A stretch of DNA of 64,000 bases, taken from positions 1 through 64,000 of the forward strand of contig JAEZJV010000061.1 of assembly GCA_023415635.1 (NCBI GenBank), given 5' to 3'. A program made the position numbers and the translations under genes. The DNA comes from Bacillota bacterium. GTDB lineage: Bacteria; Bacillota; Clostridia; Lachnospirales; Lachnospiraceae. This document shows positions 25,333-32,237 of this stretch, piece after piece (within the stretch, counting starts at the first letter, position 1; each line of letters starts with the position of its first letter). The notes beneath the pieces were generated by a model, which searched no databases, had not been told where the DNA came from, and saw only the letters and a program-made list of their open reading frames with translations.

Positions 25333-26979
25333 TCAGAAAGATATTTGCTCTAAGAACAGCTCACTAAAGCTCGGGTCCATGGAGAGATGAAGCTCCTGTA
25401 CTTTCTCTGCCAATCTCTCCATCAGAATGACATATTTGCTGCTGCGAGCTGCCTGTTCTGCACCTGCAAGGGAGCTATTCCCAACCACGATGATCTTATC
25501 CTTCCATTCCGCCGGCAGAAGACCGATTCGAACTGCCTTATCCACATCCAGATAAAAGCCAAAGCCTCCCGCCAGATAGATTTTTTCCACTTCATTATAT
25601 TGAATACCGTAATTTCTCAGCAAGATCTCAATACCGGCACGGATTGCCGCCTTTGCCAGCTGAAGCTCACGAATATCCTTTTGTAGACAGGTGAAAACTG
25701 TATTTCCCTGATACTCGATCGGATAGCCGCTATGAAAGTATTTCTCACATAGCAGACCGGTCTCGTCAATCATCCCGTTTCGGTAAAGCTCTGAAACGAG
25801 TTCTATCACACCGGTACCGCAGATACCGACCGGAGCCGCTCCATCAATCGTTTCATAATCAACAGCATCCCCCTCAATTGAAAAACGGCAGATGGCACCG
25901 GAAATACTCCCCGTCCCGCAGGAGATATTACCTCCTTCAAAGGCTGGTCCTGCTGCCGTTGAGGTGACCAGTATCCGGTCCTTGTTTCCCAAGGCTATTT
26001 CTCCGTTTGTTCCGAAATCTATCAACAGATTGACGGTTTCTGACGCGTGAAATCCACAGATTGCCATGCCTGCGAGGATATCTCCACCTACAAAGGTGGT
26101 GATACCGGGTAAGATAAGGACGGGACACTCCACTATACTCTGTAGCAGATATCTCCCCTTATCCTCTTCCATACTCATAAGCATAGAAGTCTCATCCTGC
26201 TGAAATAGTAGCTCCTTTAGGCGGATATACTGCGTATTCTTATTCACCGGAATGAACGGATAGGCACCCAATGTTTCACAAGAATACCCCAAAAGAAGAT
26301 GGATCATCGTAGTATTTCCCGCAATTGCAATCTGCATCACCGTCTTCGGAGCAATCCCTGCTTTTTCAATAACCTTTTGAATTCCTTGATGCAGGCTCTT
26401 TTGTATTAAGTTCTGAAGCTCATTCTGTCTTCCCTCCAGTGATGCACGGATTCTGGAGATGACATCCGCACCGTATATTCTCTGTGGATTGACGAGAGTA
26501 TAAGTACTGAGCGAGCTCCGGTTCCTAACTTCTGATAGTCTAAAGGCAACTGTCGTAGTCCCCAGATCTATCGCTATAATATATCCTTCGGATTTATCCT
26601 CATACCTATTGTTGTACTGTAATTCATACTCCGGTTGTTCTGTCTCCTCACAATGCTCTGTCAATGCCTTCATTGTCTCCTCTGCCCGATTGCATAAACA
26701 TACAGCTACATCACCGGCAGGGATTGCTTTGCAGGCCAGACGATAGCCCTGCTCTAATTCCTCACAGGATAAGACCCTCCTATCCTGTACTGTAATCCCA
26801 AGATTACCTTCAATCACTTTAATCCTGCATTTACCACAGGCTCCTCTTCCTCCGCAATCTGCACGGTAAATAATCCCATTCCTGAAGAAGGCATCCAAAA
26901 GGGTCTCCTGCTCCTCACATATCACAGAAATTAATTCTCCGTTCTCCTGACGGATGATAACCTGATATTCATGTTTCAA
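25333..26979 (-). CDS. ferredoxin-ASKHA protein (DUF4445; RACo/RamA-like corrinoid reactivation family)
   Basis: The protein has 548 residues. A plant-type 2Fe-2S domain at the N-terminus has Cys42, Cys48, Cys51 and Cys83 (DCGGRGACGKC, then LACKA). A linker and an actin-like ATPase (ASKHA) domain follow, with IAIDLGTTTVAFRL near 153-166 as the phosphate-1 loop, GTNGEIALG near 328 and the AGGFGFYLDVDKAVRIGLLP segment near 477-496. Characterised relatives reduce inactive Co(II) corrinoid proteins to Co(I) at the cost of ATP, supporting methyltransferases. No corrinoid protein or methyltransferase gene is in the window, so the partner is unknown. Probably co-transcribed with ispF. Confidence 0.8.
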   Translation of the reverse strand: MKHEYQVIIRQENGELISVICEEQETLLDAFFRNGIIYRADCGGRGACGKCRIKVIEGNLGITVQDRRVLSCEELEQGYRLACKAIPAGDVAVCLCNRAEETMKALTEHCEETEQPEYELQYNNRYEDKSEGYIIAIDLGTTTVAFRLSEVRNRSSLSTYTLVNPQRIYGADVISRIRASLEGRQNELQNLIQKSLHQGIQKVIEKAGIAPKTVMQIAIAGNTTMIHLLLGYSCETLGAYPFIPVNKNTQYIRLKELLFQQDETSMLMSMEEDKGRYLLQSIVECPVLILPGITTFVGGDILAGMAICGFHASETVNLLIDFGTNGEIALGNKDRILVTSTAAGPAFEGGNISCGTGSISGAICRFSIEGDAVDYETIDGAAPVGICGTGVIELVSELYRNGMIDETGLLCEKYFHSGYPIEYQGNTVFTCLQKDIRELQLAKAAIRAGIEILLRNYGIQYNEVEKIYLAGGFGFYLDVDKAVRIGLLPAEWKDKIIVVGNSSLAGAEQAARSSKYVILMERLAEKVQELHLSMDPSFSELFLEQISF

Positions 26980-27109
26980 AAGTAAGCCACCCCCTCCCGC
27001 TACAGCCTTACCTTCTCTGATATAGCACAGAAGACTCGTAAAAGTACTATGGATGATTATATTATAATATAATAAAATTCAATCGTCTATTCATATAGAA
27101 GCCGCTATT

Positions 27110-27889
27110 CTACGGAGACTTCTTTTTCTCGATATCCCGGAAGGCCAGAAAATAATTGGCTCCAGAGACGATAATCCCCCCGCCTATAAAATTCCCGAAG
27201 GCTGAAATCAAAAGATGATGTAAAAGCTCAGTAAGCTTTATGCTCTCACCGTAGAAATATGCTGTAAAAAGATAGTACATATTGGCAACAACGTGCTCCG
27301 TCTGACTAAGTACAAAAACTGTAATCGTCAGCCACACTACCGCTATTTTACTAATCTCCTCACGGCAGCTGTAAGCAAGACAGACACCAGTGCATACAAT
27401 GATGTTACACACAACGCTGCTGGCAAGCAGCTGTCCAATTGGCATATTTATCTTATGAACAGCCTTTTCATTAAGCAACGCGATCGTATTGGTATCAAAA
27501 ATTCCGGAAAACCTCGTCAGACAAGCAATAAATACTGTCCCAATCAGGTTAGCAATCAAGATCAGAAACAGTATTTTAAAAATCTTCCTCAGCCTTGTCA
27601 GTCCGGAATAAACAGCCATCATAACCATCGTATCGCTGGTAAAAAGCTCTGCCTGCATAAAAAGAACTGCAATAATTCCTATTGGAAAGACTGCAGCCCC
27701 TAAAAAGTTTCCTAGCCCCGGGACTGCTATTCCTGCTGCCAGCTTTAGGTAGCCGATAGCCCCAAGGGATATGTATATGCCTGCCAATATTCCCTGAACT
27801 AAAAGAATTGTGAAGGTTTTATTCGCCTTGTGCCTGCTCTGATGTAAAATATACTCTGTGAGTGCCTTGGGTCCTGAATAATTGTTCAT
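27110..27889 (-). CDS. formate/nitrite transporter family (FNT) channel
   Basis: A 259-residue membrane protein with six predicted helices. FNT marks are NKTFTILLVQGILAGIYISLG at the start, GAAVFPIGIIAVLFMQAELFTSD (helix 2, with the FTSD end in place of the commoner FTGN), and the HVVANMYYL segment late in the protein, which lines the channel in FocA. The final AFGNFIGGGIIV motif is also conserved. FocA-type pentamers pass formate, NirC-types nitrite. PflB and PflA lie about 11 kb away in this window, which favours formate but is not proof. Monocistronic. Confidence 0.85.
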   Translation of the reverse strand: MNNYSGPKALTEYILHQSRHKANKTFTILLVQGILAGIYISLGAIGYLKLAAGIAVPGLGNFLGAAVFPIGIIAVLFMQAELFTSDTMVMMAVYSGLTRLRKIFKILFLILIANLIGTVFIACLTRFSGIFDTNTIALLNEKAVHKINMPIGQLLASSVVCNIIVCTGVCLAYSCREEISKIAVVWLTITVFVLSQTEHVVANMYYLFTAYFYGESIKLTELLHHLLISAFGNFIGGGIIVSGANYFLAFRDIEKKKSP

Positions 27890-28069
27890 CCTGTATATCC
27901 TTTCTATGTTAAAAACCCATCATTCCATAATCCGCTATATTATAACATGTCCTGTCCGCAAAAAATGTGATTGCAATCAAATTCTTTTAAGGTATCCGAT
28001 AGCAAATTGCGTAAATAATTCTAACTACTTATGCAATAATATTATCTATCCCAGCCTAAAAATAAAAAA

Positions 28070-28106
28070 GGTGCTGCCTACCCTGATTGGATACAGCAAC
28101 ACATTT
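28070..28106 (-). terminator. terminator after the tRNA pair
   Basis: A hairpin pairing GTGTTGCTG with wobble partners in GGCAGCACC is followed by TTTTTTATT on the minus strand. Confidence 0.6.
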
Positions 28107-28109
28107 TAG

Positions 28110-28183
28110 TAGCGAAGGACGGATTTGAACCGCCGACACCGCGGGTATGAACCGCGTGCTCTCGCCAACTGAGCTACTTCGCC
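28110..28183 (-). tRNA. tRNA-Met (CAT), elongator type
   Basis: A 74-base cloverleaf on the minus strand: acceptor GGCGAAG pairs with CTTCGCT, D arm AGCTCAGTTGG, anticodon stem CGCGG/CCGCG with loop TTCATAC (anticodon CAT), T arm GGTTCAAATCC. The G-U pair at 1-72 and paired acceptor top argue against an initiator tRNA. CCA is not encoded. A tRNA-Ile with lysidine-modified CAT is the alternative, less likely on sequence. Confidence 0.9.
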
Positions 28184-28212
28184 ATATTGATGCTTTTACT
28201 TTAGCATAAAAA

Positions 28213-28285
28213 TGGGACCTATAGGGCTCGAACCTATGACCCTCTGCTTGTAAGGCAGATGCTCTCCCAGCTGAGCTAAGATCCC
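28213..28285 (-). tRNA. tRNA-Val (TAC)
   Basis: A 73-base cloverleaf on the minus strand: acceptor GGGATCT/AGGTCCC with discriminator A, D arm TAGCTCAGCTGGGAGA, anticodon stem TCTGC/GCAGA with loop CTTACAA (anticodon TAC), T arm GGTTCGAGCCC. It is transcribed first, 29 bases ahead of tRNA-Met. CCA is not encoded. Confidence 0.94.
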
Positions 28286-28301
28286 ATCGAAGTACCTTTT
28301 C

Positions 28302-28330
28302 ATTATATTCATTTGGACAGGCTTTGTCAA
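28302..28330 (-). promoter_or_regulatory. promoter of the tRNA-Val/tRNA-Met unit
   Basis: TTGACA, 17 bases, TATAAT: perfect consensus hexamers on the minus strand, 16 bases before tRNA-Val. Confidence 0.85.
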
Positions 28331-28398
28331 GAACCTTATCAAATTCCACATATTTAATAAATAATTCGAACATCAGCTAAAACGTAAAATTTGATAAC

Positions 28399-28427
28399 TT
28401 GACTTGATAACCTATATAACCTATACT
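28399..28427 (+). promoter_or_regulatory. promoter of the DUF1538/PII unit
   Basis: TTGACT, 17 bases, TATACT, followed by a leader of about 120 bases with a weak hairpin (CCTGA/TCAGG). Close to consensus, so probably active without an activator. Confidence 0.7.
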
Positions 28428-28555
28428 AAATGTAGGGTTAACGTATTTTTCACTGTGCCTGATTCAGATCCTCACTCAGGTTTCATCCTAAAATAATAAA
28501 AAGAAGGTGATAGTACTAAAGGAGACAACATAAACCAGAAAGGAATGATTTTTAT

Positions 28556-30037
28556 TTGAATGAATTAACCTTAAAGTTAAAAGAAGTAATGCTCTCAATT
28601 CTTCCCATTGTTATTATTGTTCTCATTTTAAATTTCACTCTTGTTCCTATGGATTCTGTAATTATAGCCAGATTTTTTGTCGGAGTTATGTTTATTATAG
28701 TAGGATTGGCTCTATTTTTAATCGGAGTGGATTTGGGAATAACTCCAATCGGTAATACAATAGGAGCTTCCATGGCTAAAACCAATAAAATATGGATGAT
28801 ATTTATTTCCGGCTTACTGCTTGGTTTTTTTGTATCCATAGCAGAGCCTGATCTTCATATTCTTGCAGCACAGGTTGGTTTTGTAACTGGTGATATGATA
28901 TCAAAGTGGACCATTGTCATCATAGTATCTATAGGTATTGCGATTATGTTGTCCATAGGTCTCATAAGAATTGTATTTAATGTGCCCTTATACAGGCTGC
29001 TTACCTTCTTCTACGGTATTATTTTTTTACTGGCGATTTTTACTTCAAAAGAATTTCTTGCAATATCCTTTGATGCCTCAGGAGCTACGACAGGAGCACT
29101 GACGGTTCCTTTTATCTTAGCATTGGCAACAGGTGTATCAAGACTAAAAAAAGACAGTAAGGCCTCTGAAAAGGATAGCTTTGGGCTAGTGGCTATTGCT
29201 TCAATCGGCGCGATATTATCCGTTATGATACTGTCCATCATATCAAGAACAGATAGAATAACGGCTTCTCTTACATATGATGAAACAAAATCTTCTTCAA
29301 TATTCCAACCCTTTATCCATGAATTATCTGACGTTGCTATAGAAATCTTCTGGGCTCTGTTTCCTATCCTACTTGTCTTTCTGCTGCTTCAGAGATTATC
29401 CTTCAAATTATCGAGAAAAGCAGTGCGTAAAATATTATTCGGCATGGTATTTACCTTTATTGGTATGACCATGTTTCTGGTGGGTGTTAACTCAGGCTTT
29501 ATGGATGTTGGAAGTAAGGTGGGTTACCAACTGGCATCCCTTGATAATAAGGTCTACTTAACTTCAGTAGGCTTTGTTCTCGGTTTTGTGACTATTTTGG
29601 CAGAACCGGCTGTATACGTACTAACACGCCAGATTGAGGATGTAACCAGTGGTTATGTTAAGCGTAGGTCCGTACTTATCATGCTTTCGATAGGAGTAGG
29701 TATTGCTGTAGCATTATCCGTTCTCAGAATCTTAATTCCTGAGCTCCAGCTATGGCATTATTTATTACCCGGATATATTATATGTATTATAATGTCCTAT
29801 TTTGTACCCAAGCTGTTTGTCGGAATAGCTTTTGATTCGGGCGGGGTTGCTTCTGGTCCTATGACCGCGACCTTCATATTGGCTTATATCCAAGGAGCTG
29901 CTGATTCTATCGAGCATGCCAATGTATTGATAGACGGATTTGGAATGATAGCAATGGTAGCAATGACCCCAATTATCGCCTTACAGATTTTAGGGCTGTT
30001 CTTTAAGATAAAATCAAGAAAAAGGGAGGTGAACTAA
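28556..30037 (+). CDS. DUF1538 polytopic membrane protein, internally duplicated
   Basis: The protein has 493 residues and roughly 12 membrane helices in two homologous halves. Each half has a V(G/N)xG start, an AEP motif (SIAEPDLHILAAQVG near 97; ILAEPAVYVLTRQIE near 350) and a Gly/Ser/Thr-rich re-entrant-looking loop (SFDASGATTGALTVPFILA near 170; AFDSGGVASGPMTATFILA near 425). Inverted or tandem duplications with such loops are usual for secondary transporters and channels, but DUF1538 has no established substrate that I know of. The start is a TTG with AAAGGA about 11 bases upstream; no ATG fits better. Its TAA overlaps the ATG of the PII-like gene, so the two are translationally coupled. 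Confidence 0.85.
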   Translation: MNELTLKLKEVMLSILPIVIIVLILNFTLVPMDSVIIARFFVGVMFIIVGLALFLIGVDLGITPIGNTIGASMAKTNKIWMIFISGLLLGFFVSIAEPDLHILAAQVGFVTGDMISKWTIVIIVSIGIAIMLSIGLIRIVFNVPLYRLLTFFYGIIFLLAIFTSKEFLAISFDASGATTGALTVPFILALATGVSRLKKDSKASEKDSFGLVAIASIGAILSVMILSIISRTDRITASLTYDETKSSSIFQPFIHELSDVAIEIFWALFPILLVFLLLQRLSFKLSRKAVRKILFGMVFTFIGMTMFLVGVNSGFMDVGSKVGYQLASLDNKVYLTSVGFVLGFVTILAEPAVYVLTRQIEDVTSGYVKRRSVLIMLSIGVGIAVALSVLRILIPELQLWHYLLPGYIICIIMSYFVPKLFVGIAFDSGGVASGPMTATFILAYIQGAADSIEHANVLIDGFGMIAMVAMTPIIALQILGLFFKIKSRKREVN

Positions 30038-30705
30038 TGTTAGCTAATACAGATATCAAACAATTTCAGTTGATTTGTTTCATTGTCAATTTCGGTATGA
30101 GCAGTAAAGTAATACATGAAGCAAAGAGATGTAACATTCAGGGGAGTACTGTGTTATTGGGAAAAGGTACGATTAATAATACAATACTGGAGTATCTGGG
30201 TTTAACTGATACCCGTAAAGAAATCATCTTTATGCTCTCTGATTATGAAACCGCTGAGAATGCTCTCACTACGTTGAATCAGCATTTTAAATTGGAAAAA
30301 CCTAACCATGGAATAGCATTTTCCATAGCTATTTCAGAGGTTGCTGGGACAAGTCACATAAATTGCAGCAAGAAAAATGAAGAAAAAGGAAGGGATAAGG
30401 CCATGTATCATTTATTAACCAGCATAGTTGAGAAAGGGAAAGCAGAAGACGTAATCAGTGCTGCGAATGAGGCCGGTTCTACCGGTGGTACCATTATCAA
30501 TGGGCGCGGCTCAGGAGTGCATGAAACGACCAAGCTCTTTATGATGGATATAGAGCCTGAGAAAGAAATTGTCATGATACTCTCAGAACCTGATAAAACA
30601 GATGCTATCAAGGAATCCATTTGTAGAAAACTAAAAATGGATGAGCCCGGTAATGGAATCCTGTTTATTCAGGATGTTCACAATGCATATGGCATTTTCA
30701 AATAA
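30037..30705 (+). CDS. tandem PII-like signalling protein
   Basis: A 222-residue soluble protein made of two PII-like (GlnB-fold) halves. The first, residues 8-105, runs from FQLICFIVNFG to EKPNHGIAFSIAI. The second, 122-222, runs from MYHLLTSIVEKG to DEPGNGILFIQDV. Both keep the beta-alpha-beta core, a GRGSGVHETTKLF-type T-loop region (GKGTINNTILEYL in the first half) and a P-N/G-N-H-G-I B-loop that in PII contacts nucleotide. The T-loop is short and lacks the uridylylated Tyr51 of canonical GlnB. PII proteins trimerise and gate partners in response to ADP/ATP and 2-oxoglutarate. AGGGAGGTGAACTA precedes the ATG, which shares one base with the DUF1538 stop. Confidence 0.82.
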   Translation: MLANTDIKQFQLICFIVNFGMSSKVIHEAKRCNIQGSTVLLGKGTINNTILEYLGLTDTRKEIIFMLSDYETAENALTTLNQHFKLEKPNHGIAFSIAISEVAGTSHINCSKKNEEKGRDKAMYHLLTSIVEKGKAEDVISAANEAGSTGGTIINGRGSGVHETTKLFMMDIEPEKEIVMILSEPDKTDAIKESICRKLKMDEPGNGILFIQDVHNAYGIFK

Positions 30706-30780
30706 TCACCTTATAAAAGGTATGCTTCCCAAAGGCAACTGCATATGAATACAAATTAGAAAAGTAAATCGAATACGGCA

Positions 30781-30883
30781 AAGAGGCTGATTCATAAGTA
30801 TAGAAAAAGAAAGTGAAAGGACTAGCTTCGTGGGAATGCTAGCCCTTTCACTTTCTTTTTGGCTACTATATAGACAGCCTCTT
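30781..30883. terminator. long two-tier terminator hairpin
   Basis: Inner arms AAAGAAAGTGAAAGG and CCTTTCACTTTCTTT (within 30804-30860, with CTAGC/GCTAG) are followed by T-runs. Outer arms AAGAGGCTG (30781-30789) and CAGCCTCTT (30875-30883) extend the palindrome to 103 bases. It serves convergent genes. Confidence 0.75.
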
Positions 30884-30934
30884 TTACTGCTTATACTCTC
30901 TTTCAGCTGCAGCATATCTTTTCAATTTCCTCTA

Positions 30935-31738
30935 TTACATCGGCAGGGATATCATGGTAGTATGCACAGCCTGTATTTCTAGCACATCAAAATCGTTGAA
31001 CTGTACCGGTTCATCAGGAAAGGCAACTGTTTTTAATGCAGACACCAGCTTTTCAATTTCTTTTATGCATTGTTGATAGGAACGAGTGTAGTCGTTCACA
31101 TTGGGTCTTTCATTTGAGAATTTGGGCCCTTCCATACCGAATTTTATTATTGTCCAGTAGGGATGATCAAAATGTAGTTCCACGTTAAAAGCGTGAAAGG
31201 GTTCCGGAACATTTAAATTTTGAATCTCTGATGTTCCATTATTCATCATCTTGTCTCTGGCATGGCTTATATGCTTTTTCATCATAAAATGGATAATTTG
31301 TGGTGTAAGTGCAATAGCGCGCTCCGGTACCTTGCTGAAATAACGCTTAATGCCATCTGCTGAACCCTCGAATAAAAGCATGTTGTCCTCTTTAATGGTA
31401 AAGGCCTTCAGCTGTCTGCCCTCAAATACGGTCTTATCAGGTTGTTTACTCATACAGAACAGCTTATTCCGGTAATCGAAAATTATATTTGTATCCCAAA
31501 GGCCGTAATCAATCCTCTCGGAGACAACGAAGCGGTCTTTCTGCAGCTGGTTCTGATCATAAAACGCTAAATATTCCTTAACATCCTGCATTGTCAAATT
31601 GTTTTTCTTTTCAATTTCCATGTCAATTTTACTATAACAAGTGTCACAGGTAATTTCTCCGTCGATTTTCCATGGCAAAAGCCATGAAATCTGTCCACCG
31701 CAAATGGGACAAGAGAGTTTATTTAATAATAAGCTCAT
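30935..31738 (-). CDS. zinc-ribbon protein, DUF4428-like N-terminus
   Basis: A 267-residue soluble protein. The N-terminus has a four-cysteine ribbon (SCPICGG near residue 10 and CDTCYSK near 31), like DUF4428-type proteins. The rest is a mixed alpha/beta region with no catalytic motif I recognise. A PH-like or bacterial SHOCT-containing layout was considered but nothing definite is visible. The ATG at 31738 follows GGAGGAA by 8 bases; another ATG two codons earlier is too close. Upstream lies a gene-poor region with LytTR-like repeats that could drive it. Function unknown. Confidence 0.55.
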   Translation of the reverse strand: MSLLLNKLSCPICGGQISWLLPWKIDGEITCDTCYSKIDMEIEKKNNLTMQDVKEYLAFYDQNQLQKDRFVVSERIDYGLWDTNIIFDYRNKLFCMSKQPDKTVFEGRQLKAFTIKEDNMLLFEGSADGIKRYFSKVPERAIALTPQIIHFMMKKHISHARDKMMNNGTSEIQNLNVPEPFHAFNVELHFDHPYWTIIKFGMEGPKFSNERPNVNDYTRSYQQCIKEIEKLVSALKTVAFPDEPVQFNDFDVLEIQAVHTTMISLPM

Positions 31739-31978
31739 AATCATTTCCTCCTATTTTATTAATCATTATCTTGTTACGCTGCTGAAACCATTTCCTTAAT
31801 CTTTTATATACTCCATTAGTCTCCCTGTTCCATTTTCCTTATAAGGTATGCTCCTTACTTCATTATTACGAAGATGAGCCCTCAGTCTTTATTGTCACCT
31901 CATTCACCTCTCCTTGCTAATGCAACCACTATTACTTATCCCAATCATATCAAAATCTACGCTCAAAAACCGTTTTTT

Positions 31979-32020
31979 GCACGAAACGTATCTTTTACGG
32001 CATGAATCGTATCTCTTTCG
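31979..32020. promoter_or_regulatory. tandem 21-bp direct repeat, LytTR-type operator candidate
   Basis: Two adjacent 21-bp units (31979-31999 and 32000-32020) match at 17 positions, sharing GCA, GAA, CGTATCT and a final CG. A 21-bp period puts both cores on one face of the helix, as for AgrA/ComE-type LytTR regulators. On the minus strand they lie about 30 bases upstream of a -10-like TATGAT without a -35, and 240 bases before the zinc-ribbon gene. The surrounding 31739-32237 gap holds no convincing gene. Confidence 0.4.
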
Positions 32021-32121
32021 TATAAAATGTAAAGATGATTTGTCAGCTGATGCTGATGATTGGAGATATGCCGGTTATTTCTACGGAAAATAGCAAAAAC
32101 TTGGAAATGCGCTAAATGACA

Positions 32122-32155
32122 ATTGGCAGACAGTGAAAACTCACTGTCTGCCAAT
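32122..32155. repeat. perfect 15-bp inverted repeat
   Basis: ATTGGCAGACAGTGA pairs exactly with TCACTGTCTGCCAAT across AAAC. It lacks a T-run on either side, so it is not a normal intrinsic terminator. It could be an operator, a processing signal or the remains of a mobile element. Confidence 0.6.
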
Positions 32156-32237
32156 ATATGCCTTACTATTCGCTGGTTATTAAATGTATCCCTAAAAGAG
32201 AGTGGCTATCCAAGTGCACCTTTACTATAATATTATT

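Noticed and set aside
28056..28373. 105-codon minus-strand frame
   Set aside because: It is the translation of the tRNA-Val and tRNA-Met genes and their terminator.
31963..32154. 63-codon minus-strand frame in the gene-poor stretch
   Set aside because: No ribosome binding site; it begins inside the perfect inverted repeat and runs through the LytTR-like repeats. Composition is not protein-like.
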